Shown piece by piece: positions 1 to 10,251 of a stretch of DNA of 64,000 nt; position 1 is the stretch's first letter; each line of letters starts with the position of its first letter. Below the pieces are notes generated by a model. It saw only the letters and a program-made list of their open reading frames with translations. It searched no databases and was not told the origin of the DNA. This DNA is from Symbiodinium natans (Eukaryota; Sar; Dinophyceae; Suessiales; Symbiodiniaceae): NCBI GenBank assembly GCA_905221605.1, contig CAJNDS010001202.1, positions 156,854-220,853 of the forward strand, given 5' to 3'. Position numbers and translations under genes: made by a program.

Positions 1-1
1 A

Positions 2-100
2 CAAGTTGAACAGTTTGTAGACCGCATCCCATAACTCGAAAGGCATGAGGCACAGCGCGAGGCTGCGCGACAGAACTTGCAACAGCAGGCCACGGCCATG
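2..100 (+). pseudogene. Coiled-coil exon fragment with in-frame stop
   Basis: One frame reads a Gln/Glu/Arg-rich stretch (EAQREAARQNLQQQ near 47-88) of the kind found in the other coiled-coil exons downstream. The same frame has a TAA at 32-34. Either the exon begins after that codon (an AG precedes GCATGAG at about 43) or this copy is broken. The fragment touches the window edge, so its partner exons cannot be seen. Confidence 0.35.
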
Positions 101-642
101 CTTTGCCACGTGGCTCTGCCTTTTTTCAGGTTGAGAAGCTTAAAAAAGCAAAGGTTGAAGTTCAAGTCTTGCATCGGTGCCCCTCCCTCTCTCTCAATCT
201 CTTTCCTGTTGCCGATCTTTCGTTCGCTATTGCAGGTTGTGTCCCTCCGAGATGCCAGCGCCGAGCGCCAGTGGCAGGCACACGGACGAGTTTGGGGAGG
301 GCGTGGTGCAGCATTCTGGAGTGTGCAAAATGGAAGGTGCAGAGACACCTGAGTGACAAGCTGCAGTTCGTTCCTGAGCCTTCACGAAGGCATTGCAAGT
401 CGTATGAAGGTGAAGATCTTCATATGAGCTCATATCGCCAATTTTCGAACATCTGACCATCGCCCAGGAAGCTGGAATACGGCTCAGTGAAGCTGCGAAG
501 TGGGGTCGGCCAGCTCGGCAAGGATCTGCAGGTGTCCTGGGGAGTTACCGTTGCACTCAGCATAGGAGTGACTCAAGTTTTTGTTGGCTACATTGTTAGA
601 TGTGACGAGATGGGTGGGTTTAGGTGCTGGACGGTGCTGGTT

Positions 643-668
643 GGGGGGGGGGGGGGGGGGGGGGGGGG
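643..668. repeat. Poly-G homopolymer, 26 G
   Basis: An uninterrupted run of 26 G. It makes poly-Gly or poly-Pro in overlapping ORFs, which are therefore not credible genes. Its true length is uncertain, because sequencers handle such runs badly. Apart from this run I see no gene between about 100 and 1,718. Confidence 0.9.
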
Positions 669-1718
669 CAGGTCGCTCCCAAAATCCAAAACGTGCAGGG
701 AGGACCATCAGGCTGTTGTAGTTGTTTTGCTTTTGGGGTCAAGATCGGGGACATTTTGCAGCAAACAAATGAATGTCGCAACTGGCATGAGCCAAGAAGA
801 GCTGTGATGTGTCTTGTGGAATTGTTGCTTGCTCATACTTCTTTGGTACCTGGTTCGGGTTAAGCAGTCTGGTTGCGCTAATTATATGGCCAGGACAGGC
901 AGCAGGCTGTCGCGGAGCTTCTTTGGCAGCACTGGTCACCAAGAGTCTAAGAGCGATCGATCGGTTGCTTTTCTTGAAGCAAATCCTTGACCACCATGCT
1001 GGCTGGTATGAGGGGATACTGCACTTGTGCAAAAATTAAAGCTTATGCCTGGTGCTGCGCATCATGATTAGCTCATGGTATGGGGGTTGTGGAGGACCCT
1101 TGCATGTTCATTTCGAAGCATGGACATGGTAGAGCCTGCACTGGTTCACAAAATGCCACATCCAGCAATGATGCTCGAGGTTGTTTCGAGAAGTCAGTGC
1201 CTGGTGGCAAGTTTGGCAGAAGGCCAGGAGCATAGTGTGACTTAGTCGGAGCATCTCTTGGAAACAGTAGCAGAAACCTTCGGACGCGGTAACGCGAACC
1301 TCAGAAGAAAGGTCAGTATGATTCCTCTGTCGCTGGGATGTCTCGTAAAAAAGCGCACGTTTCCCGCTTCGTACCAACGTTTAGCAACCCCGATGCAGTC
1401 TAAGCTGTTCATTGTTCATGATGTTCATGTATTTTATCTTGCGCTGCCTTCAGAAGGAGAAGTGAGAATCGCGTAGTGGGAGCGTGTTTGCTTGCCCGCC
1501 TTGCCCCCCATTCGAAAGAAGATTTTTCCAATGTCAGGATGTGCCCATGCAGCTTGCACCTGAGTCGTCCGGCTTGAGTGCCTTCACAAGTAGGAAAGTT
1601 GGTGCAGCAAAGCTAGAAAGCCCTGTGGGATTTTGCAGGATAAATGCCATGGGAATTGAGCTTGGTGTCACTCAGTGTCACGCTCGCTGTTCACTCTCGC
1701 TGTGCTTCTTGGCGTCAG

Positions 1719-1793
1719 GTTGTTGCAACCTTTCGAAAAGAAGCGGGAGCAGAAGGTGGCATTGGAGCGAGGAATAGGCATGAGCCGCAAGGG
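1719..1793 (+). CDS. Exon of coiled-coil protein (locus 1)
   Basis: After an AG at 1717-1718 the frame reads LLQPFEKKREQKVALERGIG, rich in Lys, Glu and Arg with Leu/Val spacing typical of a coiled coil. The 3' end is uncertain; a GC donor at about 1775 or a later site are both possible. It probably belongs with the exon at 1,844. No known family is recognised. Confidence 0.4.
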
Positions 1794-1843
1794 GTGGTTA
1801 GCTTGGTAGACTGGTACACATCATCGAAAAGCGGTTTTCACAG

Positions 1844-1902
1844 AAGCCCTGCATGCAGAGCACATAAATCGATGTCCTGAACAGCAAGATGAACTTGCAC
1901 AG
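1844..1902 (+). CDS. Exon of coiled-coil protein (locus 1)
   Basis: The AG acceptor at 1842-1843 follows a pyrimidine-rich run (GGTTTTCACAG) and a GTGACA donor follows at 1903. About 20 residues are encoded, ending CPEQQDELAQ, charged and helix-like. Size and style match the exons at 3,088, 6,730 and 6,863. Confidence 0.45.
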
Positions 1903-1957
1903 GTGACACATTCCGACTCAATTCCGAACTCCGAAGCTCCATTCTTGGCTTGACAGG

Positions 1958-2392
1958 ATGCGTTTGCGACAACCCATGATCGACACGAGAGAAACGGACA
2001 AAGATGTCCTATTGCCCTATGGTCAAGTCCACTCTAAGCAAGGCATGCAAAGCCCGATCTCGGAGCATTCTTCCAAAACAACCTCGAAAAAGCTGCTGCG
2101 AGATTGCGTCGTTGAGACTCCAGACAGCACGACGAGCAGCGCGGAATTGCTTTCCAACGTCGATGCCTCTGGGATGAGCCGTGCCGAAGAGGACAAGTCA
2201 CCATCTCACAAGAAGCAGCGTTGCAGTGAAGCTTCATCGGTCCAGGCCAAGGGCATTCAAGCATATGGAGCTCATGGATGTCAGAACAGGGCCCCGCATT
2301 CAATGAGCATCAGCCTTCTGCAGGTGCCAGGACGTACAGTACGTGTGAGAATCTTGTCGATGTCTGGCGAAACACTGCAGCTTGGAGAATGA
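1958..2392 (+). CDS. ORF ending in a ubiquitin-like beta-strand motif
   Basis: An ORF of 144 codons from ATG. The first 115 residues are polar, Ser/Thr/Lys-rich and probably disordered, with a basic KKQR. The end reads SLLQVPGRTVRVRILSMSGE and resembles the first strands of ubiquitin-like domains that open many dinoflagellate ankyrin and F-box proteins. The frame stops shortly after this motif, where a full domain would continue. The exon may therefore be spliced there, or the copy truncated. The assignment rests on pattern recognition only. Confidence 0.4.
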   Translation: MRLRQPMIDTRETDKDVLLPYGQVHSKQGMQSPISEHSSKTTSKKLLRDCVVETPDSTTSSAELLSNVDASGMSRAEEDKSPSHKKQRCSEASSVQAKGIQAYGAHGCQNRAPHSMSISLLQVPGRTVRVRILSMSGETLQLGE

Positions 2393-2551
2393 TAAAAACA
2401 CTTGAAATAATATGAATGGTAGACACATGGGTTGTCGGCTGTCTTCAAGGCTCACCCTTCCGCGTGCAGATCGTTGCTGGACGGTGATGACACTGAAGGT
2501 CCCCTCCGTTCCGTTCCGTTCCGTTCGCACTTTCTGCATCCTCCGGTGAAG

Positions 2552-2702
2552 CTCTCTGCATCTCAGCAGAACCTTTGGTTGTGCCACTTTGGAGGAGCTG
2601 GTGGAGGCGGCTCTGCACCGCCCGAGATGCACACAGCGTCTCCTGCTGAAGCATGAAGACTTGGAGGACATTCGTTCAGTTGCTCGACGTTTGTCGTCTC
2701 AA
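2552..2702 (+). CDS. Exon of coiled-coil protein, GC donor (locus 1)
   Basis: About 50 residues are encoded, including LEELVEAALHRP and KHEDLEDIRSVARRLSSQ, strongly heptad-like. The exon is followed at once by GCAAGT, a consensus donor except for C at the second position. GC donors are common in dinoflagellates. The acceptor is probably the AG at 2550-2551. Two frames of the surrounding DNA give longer ORFs with poor composition, which I regard as shadows. Confidence 0.55.
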
Positions 2703-2741
2703 GCAAGTCTTTGAGTCTCAAAGACGCACAACCTGCTCAGC

Positions 2742-3149
2742 TTGGAAGGCTTCCATCTTTCGGCATATTTAAAAGCAGAATTCAGGGGAACAAGACAAGG
2801 ACGTATGGAAGGAGAAAAGCCCCCTGAACCCCAGGATGTGAACCAAGACTTTCGCAGCTTGGCCGGGCTGCTCCCTGAGGCCCCGCGCCTTGTTTGCCTT
2901 GTGCATCCTGGTGCTTTGGCGACTCTCCGCTTAATGCATTTGTATATCGTGGGTATTGCAATTTATTGCAGTATTCCTGAGGGTATGAGGCACGCTCGAC
3001 ACTCGAAAGCCCTAAGCCCTAGCACTAAGTCTTTCTGCATGGATGTCCGTGCATTGGCTTGTCGCGGCTTGTCACCGTCCTTCTCAGGGAGCGGTGGAGC
3101 TCGATCTCACTCTGCTGAAGCAGGAACCACACCCCGAGGCGCTCTATGA
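2742..3149 (+). CDS. Low-confidence ORF overlapping a better exon
   Basis: An ORF of 135 codons whose first third (EGEKPPEPQDVNQDFRSLAG) looks protein-like, while the rest has irregular composition. Its end overlaps the exon at 3,088-3,153 in another frame. At most the part before about 2,900 may be coding. Confidence 0.15.
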   Translation: MEGFHLSAYLKAEFRGTRQGRMEGEKPPEPQDVNQDFRSLAGLLPEAPRLVCLVHPGALATLRLMHLYIVGIAIYCSIPEGMRHARHSKALSPSTKSFCMDVRALACRGLSPSFSGSGGARSHSAEAGTTPRGAL

Positions 3150-3153
3150 AGAG
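3088..3153 (+). CDS. Exon of coiled-coil protein, phase 0 (locus 1)
   Basis: The acceptor CCTTCTCAG lies just upstream and the donor GTGGGA just downstream. Exactly 22 codons are encoded, including VELDLTLLKQEPHPEALYEE, acidic and Leu-rich. Phase 0 at both ends matches exons at 6,730 and 6,863. Confidence 0.55.
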
Positions 3154-3244
3154 GTGGGAAATGGTGGGAGTTCAAGGATGTTCTAAGGGCGCAGGCTATA
3201 CGTTCACTCTAAGGAAGCCTCGGGTTACAGGTCCGAATCCGCAG

Positions 3245-3300
3245 AGCGCAAGTCTCGACACGTGAAGAAGCTTGAGAGCGCAAAGAACCACAAGTTGTAC
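3245..3300 (+). CDS. Exon of coiled-coil protein (locus 1)
   Basis: The frame reads ERKSRHVKKLESAKNHKLY between an AG at 3243-3244 and a GTGTCA donor at 3301. The exon is Lys/Arg-rich. The intron between this exon and 3,153 would be 91 nt. Confidence 0.45.
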
Positions 3301-3708
3301 GTGTCATCTAGCAGTGTGCCCAGAGCACAGCTTATGGCTTACTCTGCTTTCATCTGCTTTCGTTATTTCTTAGGCAGCATAGCGCCAACACGGTTGCTTC
3401 CGTACGTCATCCTTGCTTGGCTGCTCAACTTTTGGTTTGTGCATGAGGGTTTATGTTTCTACCGCTGAAGGGCCTGCAGGGCTGACGTTTCCATTTGGGG
3501 GCTGCTGGCTCCGGCAACTGCGTTAAGTCCAACATGTGCACAGACTTCTCGAGCACCGGCATCCCAGGGCTCAAAGCCCCTGAGCTCTGCGAATGTGAGT
3601 CTGCACAATACACCCGTGATGCTACGAAGCCGGAGTGCTCCGCGCGAGCACAACTTGTAGCAGTTAAGACATCCCCTCTCCTCTCGAATCCAAACATTGG
3701 AGTCCTTG

Positions 3709-3748
3709 GAGTGCTTAAGGAGTGCTTAAGGAGTGCTTAAGGAGTGTT
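3709..3748. repeat. Tandem repeat, 11-bp unit
   Basis: Three perfect copies of GAGTGCTTAAG plus a partial fourth. It lies in presumed intron. Confidence 0.9.
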
Positions 3749-3896
3749 GGCATTCGGTTCTTGTGAGTCGAGTTTTGCCCTGAGGCCAAAGCAGGCAGAG
3801 GACAGCGTTCATCAGCAGCGCCCTAACTGGAAGTTTGTTGTCCATCTGCCGTGGTCGGTTGATATCAGAAATCAGAGGTGGGTGCGTGTGCTGGAA

Positions 3897-3915
3897 GAAT
3901 TGAATTGAATTGAAT
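3897..3915. repeat. GAATT microsatellite
   Basis: Three full GAATT units and a partial fourth. Confidence 0.85.
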
Positions 3916-3957
3916 CAGCCGTCAGCATTCCTACTTTCGGCCAAAGTTGTTCAAAGC

Positions 3958-4179
3958 ATGGTGCCCTTAATTTTGCTTGTGCTGCTGTTGATACACGCCT
4001 CAGGAGTCAGAGATGTGTCGGAGCTTTCAGTTTCATTTACATGCGAAGGAGGGACGTGCCTGGCCCTCCTGCAGCTTCCTGAAATGGGGAGGCTCATAAA
4101 CTATGTGGATGCAGAGTCTCGGCATGGCATGAGGACATCTTTGGGCATCTGTTGGTTTTTTTTTTCACAGAGTTGCTGA
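3958..4179 (+). CDS. Possible small secreted peptide exon
   Basis: The ATG at 3958 opens with a signal-like segment (MVPLILLVLLLIHASGV), followed by a short region with two Cys (FTCEGGTCLALL). The frame runs to a T-rich stretch that looks like an acceptor tract, so the true exon may end before about 4,150. No homologue is recognised. It could be chance. Confidence 0.3.
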   Translation: MVPLILLVLLLIHASGVRDVSELSVSFTCEGGTCLALLQLPEMGRLINYVDAESRHGMRTSLGICWFFFSQSC

Positions 4180-4352
4180 AGGGAGACGATGGGAATCGAC
4201 CGAGGCATCACAGCAGAGCTTCCTGTCGAAATTAATCATCTGTGAGATTCTGTGAGTGAGGGACTGGTATCCATCTCCCTGCCCAGGCGTTCTGCATATG
4301 GCAGCAGCCATGAGACTCGGTGCAGCCTGCCTCAGCATCGCAGCTTGCCCAG

Positions 4353-4443
4353 CGTTCGAGCATGTCAACTTGATCGACGGGCGCAGGACCGCGAAATAGA
4401 GTCTGAGCTTTTGAGGGCAAGATGCCATCAAGCAAACAAGAAG
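4353..4443 (+). CDS. Exon of coiled-coil protein (locus 1)
   Basis: About 30 residues, including QDREIESELLRARCHQANKK, lie between the acceptor TTGCCCAG and a GTTTAT donor at 4444. This is a typical coiled-coil composition. A further mini-exon (ELERAALG) may start at 4,503. Confidence 0.5.
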
Positions 4444-5009
4444 GTTTATTTATTTTTATGCTTGAAATGTGAACGGATATAGATGCAAATCAAAGCAGAC
4501 AGGAACTGGAGCGTGCTGCACTGGGCGGTGCATTCCTCCATGCCAGATGCTGCTGGGGTTGCACAGTGTTGCATAGTCCAAGGCATCCAAGGGCCGCTGC
4601 AAGCAACGCAAGCAAACAAAAAATGTGGGAGAAGATGTCAGGGCCATGCGTACTTAAATAGACTGAAGGCCGAGCCAAGGTCCCGATTCCCGATGCCCGA
4701 TGTCGGCCCTGTTTCTTAGGCCTCTGCCAGTCGGTGCGCAAACCTATTGTTGTGCATTCAGAATCCTTTTGCCTTTTCCCATCGCCTTGCAACTGTAAGC
4801 AAAACAGCTTCCCTACGGAGAGAGGCTCCGCTTCTTGTAGTCGTTTTGTTGTTTGCATCGTCGGCTAGACATAGACATGGACTTGAGATGTGCACTCAGA
4901 TGCCATCAGGTTTGTGCGGCAATCCTCTCTCGACGAGACTTCACACAAGGCAATCATGTACCAAGTACCGCACCAAACAAAGATAAGCGAAACCAATATC
5001 CTGCAGCTT

Positions 5010-5115
5010 TGGTATCTTGATTCTGACGGTTCGGCGTAGAAGAGAACGCATTTTGTTCTCGGAGGCGGGCATAGAGACGACAGTGGCGATACGGCGCTGG
5101 ATCGTGCAATAGATG
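5010..5115 (+). CDS. Possible exon, Arg-rich (locus 1)
   Basis: The frame reads VRRRRERILFSEAGIETTVA and ends IRRWIVQ before a TAG. It is protein-like and on the same strand as its neighbours, but splice sites are unclear. Confidence 0.25.
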
Positions 5116-5329
5116 CAGGCTCTGCCGGCCACGGATACACTTGCCATTTTGCATGACTTTGGCATTGGCTGCATTCCAATTGTCATGTTCAGCGTTTCAA
5201 CTTGCGGGGCCCGTGCTCGTGACAATGTAACATACCGACACACGTGTTTTCCCAAATCTGAGCAAGTATCTAATCAATTGCAGGATACCGCGACTGCATT
5301 TTCGCCATGGCCACATAGCTGCAATTGCT

Positions 5330-5405
5330 CGCTGTCACCTGCGTAATTGACCATGGTCGTCTCGGGATGCAGCATCGGCAGACCGAGTACCGCAAAGCTG
5401 AACAG
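5330..5405 (+). CDS. Exon of coiled-coil protein (locus 1)
   Basis: It reads GRLGMQHRQTEYRKAEQ up to a GTTCCA donor at 5406. It is charged and Gln-rich like the other exons. The 5' edge is approximate. Confidence 0.4.
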
Positions 5406-5570
5406 GTTCCACTCCTCAGCACAAAGGATTTGCTGAGTCTACCTCTTCCGATGCCGGTGTTGTGGCTTGCTTGACCCGTTCTGTCCTTTAGTCCGCTCAT
5501 GTCAAATGAGACAATGCAGATAATGCCTTCAGCTGTTGCTGGGAATTATTGCAGACTCTGCCCCGTTCAG

Positions 5571-5721
5571 GATCAATCCCAACGACGTCAAACGCATCCA
5601 GCATGTTGCTCATGGGGACAAAGACGTTGCCGAAGCGATCCAAGAGACCTTGGCGAAACGAAAACAGTTTGCTTCTCTCCAGCACTGGACATGTCGGACG
5701 AATATGGACATGTGGGACTAG
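5571..5721 (+). CDS. Exon with INPNDVKRIQ motif (locus 1)
   Basis: After the acceptor CCGTTCAG the frame reads INPNDVKRIQHVAHGDKD and then AEAIQETLAKRKQ, amphipathic and Lys/Glu-rich. The real 3' end is probably near 5,667 (AAACAG), before the composition changes. Two other frames are open across this stretch but look random. Confidence 0.5.
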
Positions 5722-5935
5722 ACATGGCTTAAGGTTGTCATAGGCACCAAACAATACCTAACAACCTGACTCGTCACACTACGAGCCCAGCAGAGCACGA
5801 TTTTTCTGATGAGTCTCTTGTTGGCGTATGGCTTGCGGTCAGTTGTCTTGCTGTGCTGCTTGCTGTCTCGTTGTAAGGAAGGTTGGTGAGAACCTTGCAC
5901 TGCACTGCGCAGCTACAAAAGTTGCCCGGGGAAAG

Positions 5936-6000
5936 TTGAGAATCTGCGTCGTGAGAAAAGTGAGGCTTCCTGCAACAGACTACGAACGGCTTCCTTTTGG
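5936..6000 (+). CDS. Exon of coiled-coil protein (locus 1)
   Basis: It reads VENLRREKSEASCNRLRT between an AG at 5934-5935 and a GTAGCA donor at 6001. A long antisense ORF covering 5,774-6,328 has Cys/His-rich composition typical of a shadow. Confidence 0.45.
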
Positions 6001-6403
6001 GTAGCACTGTGAGATGCATCCGGCAGTGTGGCGCGATTGGATTCTCGCCCCTGGAACAGGTGAACTCCGTAGCAAGCTCAAAAGCGAGCGTGAGCAGAGA
6101 CATCAGGACCGGTCGCAAGTCGAAACCAGCACACTCCTTCTCCCCCCGCCCTCCCTCTGTCGAGATGACCCTAGCAGTCATTAGTATGTTGCGACATGTT
6201 ACGACATGCCCGTGACTTTCGCATGGAGGACAACTTGGACTGGGGCCGGAAGTACGGGCTCGGCGCTTGGGTCCGCTTGGTATGAGTACAGTTTGCCGAA
6301 GATCATGAGTGCAAAATTTGAGCATCATCAGGAATTTGATAACATATGCTAAGATTTGAAAACATCTTGGTACTCTTTTCTTTCAACACGCTGCGGGGCC
6401 CAG

Positions 6404-6494
6404 GGAGATGCAGACCGACAAGGAGGATCTGCAAGCCCGACTGAGCAGGAGCGAAGCGGATGTAGCTGCGACAGCTGTGGGAAGCTGGCAGTAG
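6404..6494 (+). CDS. Exon of coiled-coil protein (locus 1)
   Basis: It reads EMQTDKEDLQARLSRSEADV, then AATAVG, before a TAG at 6492-6494. The acceptor is the AG at 6402-6403. It has clear heptad character. Whether the stop is used, or a donor lies upstream of it, is not visible. Confidence 0.5.
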
Positions 6495-6729
6495 TTCGGT
6501 AATCAATTCGCTGTTGCTTTGTGCTATGCCCAGCCGCTAGTGCAGTGTGCCGGCAGGGAGTGTTCACAGCTCGAATCGCGCCTTCAGGTGGGACTGGCCT
6601 TTTCTGGATCACCCCTGCTGTTGTAAGAATCGGGATGTGTGCGCGCCAGCTTTGAAGAGGGTCGCAAAAGGCCATTGCCGTCGATTCAGCGTCGCTGCTG
6701 TTCTTGCCGTTGTGGGTTGCGGGTGCCAG

Positions 6730-6789
6730 GCCCATGAAAAGCGGCAGCTGGATGAGCGGCAGGCGTGGATCGAGGCGAATGTGGCCGTG
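6730..6789 (+). CDS. Exon of coiled-coil protein, 60 nt, phase 0
   Basis: Exactly 20 codons (HEKRQLDERQAWIEANVAV preceded by Ala) between the acceptor GTGCCAG and a GTGAGC donor. It is among the clearest exons of locus 1. The next exon (6,863-6,922) is also 60 nt and phase 0, giving a 73-nt intron. Confidence 0.65.
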
Positions 6790-6862
6790 GTGAGCGCACC
6801 GTAGCACCCGTCAAAATCATGTCAACTTCTCGCCCTTTTCAAGTGTTTGGCCTCTTGTCCAG

Positions 6863-6922
6863 GAGCGAACGAGGTTAGAGTCGCACTGCAGCGAGCAGGA
6901 GAAGCAATTGGATGCAAAGCAG
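6863..6922 (+). CDS. Exon of coiled-coil protein, 60 nt, GC donor
   Basis: Twenty codons reading ERTRLESHCSEQEKQLDAKQ follow the acceptor CTCTTGTCCAG. The exon is followed by GCCATA, so a GC donor must be used if it ends where the coiled-coil character ends. Phase 0 at both ends. Confidence 0.6.
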
Positions 6923-6988
6923 GCCATACTTGGCTTCCCACTGCACCGAGACGTTATTCAGATGTACAATGTATTAGGTACCTCCCAG

Positions 6989-7047
6989 TTCAGATGCCCC
7001 AAAAGACTCAGCCTGGGCTGGCCCTGAATCGTGAACTTCGTGAAGAG
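6989..7047 (+). CDS. Exon of coiled-coil protein (locus 1)
   Basis: It reads QMPQKTQPGLALNRELREE up to a strong GTGAGT donor at 7048. The acceptor is CCTCCCAG. The phase differs from the two preceding exons, so one edge may be misplaced. Confidence 0.5.
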
Positions 7048-7525
7048 GTGAGTTTGGATCAGCTGCATCGCCAAGTTGCTGTCTCCGAGACAGCCCACAC
7101 CTCGAAGGCACAGCGGCGTGCAGCGTGCATATTGTGGGTGGGATCCAGACAGCGATTCTGGGCTCATGTTGGGGGTATTAGGGGGATTAGGTTATGGAAC
7201 GTTCTGGAGTTATTGTCCTGCACTTGCTGCTGTCCACAATTTCTGAAAGCAATCTGCAGGTCAGCGAGACCCAAAGTTTGGATCAGGCAGACCGCTTGGG
7301 GTTGCTTGGGGATTCTTCCAGGATTCTTCTGGTTCCGTGGCAACGAGCAGCAAATACTTGGCATACTTATGTTCTTTGGCGCCTGCACCTTGCAGCTTAA
7401 AACGGTTTGAGCGTCCGATTCCTGTCGCTACTGTAGCAATGTTTGGTGTATTTGTTTTGCCGCGGGTGCGACGCATGCAATTCGGGTCTCGCACACCTTG
7501 TAGCTTTGCCACGAAACCACACGAG

Positions 7526-7729
7526 GTAGCCGCTGAACTCCAGCGGCAAATGCGCGAGTCTGATGATGCCCTTGCGGCGGCAGCAGATGCCTTAGTCAGA
7601 TCTTGTCCCCAACGCCAGCTTGCTTGCGCCATGGATATCTGTCGAACACACTTGGCCTTGGAGGTGCGCAGCAATGAAGATCTCCGAGGGCAGCTGAGCG
7701 AGCAGCGCCTGCGCTTCCAGGACACTTAG
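7526..7729 (+). CDS. Coiled-coil exon(s), Ala/Arg/Gln-rich
   Basis: An open frame from an AG at 7524-7525 begins VAAELQRQMRESDDALAAAA and ends NEDLRGQLSEQRLRFQ before a TAG at 7727-7729. The middle (7,597-7,660) has Cys-rich irregular composition and may be intron. If so there are two exons, the second starting after TTGGAG at about 7,663. A GA donor (GACACT) would follow the last Gln. Confidence 0.5.
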   Translation, partial: VAAELQRQMRESDDALAAAADALVRSCPQRQLACAMDICRTHLALEVRSNEDLRGQLSEQRLRFQDT

Positions 7730-8601
7730 ATGTGTTTGGAGATTCAACATGCAGTAACGAACGTGGTGCACGTCGTGGGCCGCTTGAATACTCTTCCCCC
7801 CTTGAACAGAAGCGACTTGTTCTGGCGCTGGGTCTGAGCCTAAAAAAATCCTTTGCTGCAAGATAGGGGTTGGATTAACAAATCAGGGGGCGGTGGGCGC
7901 AGGCGGGCCTCTTCTGGTTGCATTGCAGAGAAGAGACTAATTGGGCCAACAACGGCTTGCTTTACGAATGATTTCGGCTGGCTCTGCAGACCAGTCACTT
8001 CCGAGCCTTCGAATTCAAGAAGGGCCCAGGACGAGAAATCCTAATCTGTTCACAAAATCTCGCGTCAGCTTTTTTCAATCCAACAGAAACAGAAGGGCTG
8101 AGAGCGTGTTCAGCGATTCAGCAACTTCTTGATCAGAGGCATTCTCAAAATGTGAACGTGCCTCAGCTGGTTGCGCCCATATCGCTTTGCCTTAACAGCC
8201 ATCACAAAAGATGCATCCCGCTCAGTCTCTCTCTCTCTCCTGTCGTTACTCAGTTTTCGGGGAGGCTTAGATTCCGAATTATCAATCCTGACCAAGCTCC
8301 AGGCTCGACACCAGATCTGCAGAGCCGAAAGCATCGAGTCTTTAACAGCCCCCAAACAAATCCGCAAATGCTACCCCTTAACAGGCCTCTTGATCGAGAC
8401 AATCAGAGGGTGCGGGTAAAAATGCAGCCGGGCCGAATGTAGGATATCCGGTCCTGGACGCGCGAAACACAGGTTACTATTGGCACCCGCTTTATCAAAC
8501 CACCTAAACATCAGGGGTGCTCGATTTCTTAAACTTTTTTCAGTTGATCAACATCGAAGGACAAAAACAACCTTGACTTGTCAGACTGCGGGGAGCCCCA
8601 G

Positions 8602-8642
8602 ATGAGCAGACCGAAGCAGAGTAAAGCAGCTGCGGCTATGAG
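8602..8642 (+). CDS. Mini-exon with ATG start (locus 1)
   Basis: It reads MSRPKQSKAAAAM between CCCCAG and a GTGCTA donor at 8643. It could be a first exon or an internal one. 7,730-8,600 shows no other support for a gene. Confidence 0.3.
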
Positions 8643-8715
8643 GTGCTAGGGCACTTCCTGGAACTTGTTATTGATGTAGCAACAGCAGCCCAAAAACACC
8701 GTCGACATTCTAGGG

Positions 8716-8814
8716 ATGGCCGTCAGTCGATCAGCGGCGCAAGGTCGGGGCTCCTGCGAGCGCCGCCTCACCGAACACCGGCGGGCGGACGAGGTGATCC
8801 TGCTGCTTCAATAG
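8716..8814 (+). CDS. Short coiled-coil-type exon
   Basis: The ATG at 8716 reads MAVSRSAAQGRGSCERRLTE, then HRRADE, up to a GTGATC donor at 8794. Without splicing the frame stops at 8812-8814. Confidence 0.35.
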   Translation: MAVSRSAAQGRGSCERRLTEHRRADEVILLLQ

Positions 8815-9649
8815 CAAAACGGGAGCTTCCTGTTGATCTCTCCTTGAAGCAGCTAGGAACACACATGTGAGAAGTCATGTACCGTTGCTGATCCTCGCAC
8901 CCTGTACTCGTGCCACAGCTTGTCGAAATCACAATGATGTTCTGCCACAGTGGAATAAATGCACACGATGTCTTTGTGGCGGTTGTTGCCAGACTATCCT
9001 TGGCCCAGCAACGATATGCCAATGCCATGCTACCGCGGCACGTATGATAAAGAAACCGTTGGCCATGGTCCCCATGCCCACCCATCAGCAAATAGGGAGA
9101 ATCAATTTTCAGGCCCAAATGCATGGAAATTCGAAAACAAGCCCCTCACTTTCTCTCAGGATACGAGGGTTCAGGGTCAAGACTCAATCAACCCCAGCCG
9201 GACACTGGTTTCTTAATGTACAGCTGCACCCCCTAGGTTGAAGGAACCCTGGATTTTTTTTGAGGTCGTAGATCCCAGGATTCAAGCCCAAGCTGAAGGT
9301 ACTGCGCCCTGAGTTTATTTGCTTCCCTATGCCCAAGAGGCCCCCAAAATCAGAAACTTCTGCTCCAAATCTGAGGGCACCCCTGGAGTTCTTTCTTAGC
9401 ACCGTGAACGTTTTTTGACGCACTCTTGGGTGTCAGCTCTCGGCCGAGCCCGTCGTTTTCTTAAACCAATGTTTGCTTCACGCAGGGCTGTCACTGTACC
9501 ACCGCAGGGCATTAGTTAGGACCTGATGACATCGCGCAGTACGCAATTTTCGAGAGCCATCTTGTGACGCGACAAGTTTCGATGAGTGAAATGCGTTCCA
9601 GCACCAGTTAGGAACCGGTTCTTTGTTGTTGCCGTTAGTGTTGCTTCAG

Positions 9650-9706
9650 GTGGAGTCAGCCCTGGCGATGCAGCAGATCGAGGCGAGAAGTATGGAGCGG
9701 CTGTAG
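9650..9706 (+). CDS. Coiled-coil exon (locus 1)
   Basis: After the acceptor GTTGCTTCAG the frame reads VESALAMQQIEARSMERL and stops with TAG. Its Ala/Gln/Glu/Arg heptads match the rest of the locus. Confidence 0.45.
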   Translation: MESALAMQQIEARSMERL

Positions 9707-9957
9707 CGGCATGTAGCGGCGTGAACCTTCTCAATCATCTCTGGAAGTTGCAGTTCCTCGGCAGGACTTGGAAGGATCAAGTCCGGGCACGTCCATGTTT
9801 GAAGTACGGAATGGTTAGATGCGGGCATCCAGAAAACATAGTAAAACAGTATGTGTAGCACTATGCCTCACCTTAGAAACAGTGTAAGGCATAGCCGGCA
9901 TAGCTGTGACAGCTTCCACAGGCTCCTAATGATGCCCTTCGCCACAGTCAAAATCAG

Positions 9958-10002
9958 GCAATGGAGGACGAGATCAAAAGCTGTGACGAGGAGTGGCCCT
10001 GA
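9958..10002 (+). CDS. Coiled-coil mini-exon (locus 1)
   Basis: It reads AMEDEIKSCDEEWP, then stops. The acceptor is AAAATCAG. Acidic and helix-like, but very short. Confidence 0.3.
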   Translation, partial: AMEDEIKSCDEEWP

Positions 10003-10047
10003 AGCAATTCCCATCCCGCTTTCGCGAAGTGACAAGTAGATTGGGAC

Positions 10048-10251
10048 GTGGTCACTGCAGGTTCAAGCCTGCCACGGTTCTGCAAATCTTCTGTGTGCTT
10101 AGATGAGATCTCTTTATTTGCCCGCCGCAGCATTGAGCCAGCTCATCCCCAGCATCCTTCCAGAGCTTCGCACGCTGCCGAACATCAGCCCTCGGCCATG
10201 GACAAGTACCGCAGAGTGCCAAAGGCTAAGGCGTGCCAAATTCGTGAATGA
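10048..10251 (+). CDS. Possible terminal exon, basic C-terminus
   Basis: The last part of this frame, HQPSAMDKYRRVPKAKACQI, is protein-like and ends in TGA. The upstream part is weaker. If real it could be the end of a locus-1 transcript, but it lies upstream of another coiled-coil fragment at 10,317. Confidence 0.25.
   Translation: MVTAGSSLPRFCKSSVCLDEISLFARRSIEPAHPQHPSRASHAAEHQPSAMDKYRRVPKAKACQIRE

Noticed and set aside
3180-3260. Possible tRNA (GGTCCGAATCC resembles a B box)
   Set aside because: No A box at the right distance and no cloverleaf could be folded by eye.
5774-6328. 184-codon ORF on the - strand
   Set aside because: Irregular Cys/His-rich composition; overlaps a + coiled-coil exon.
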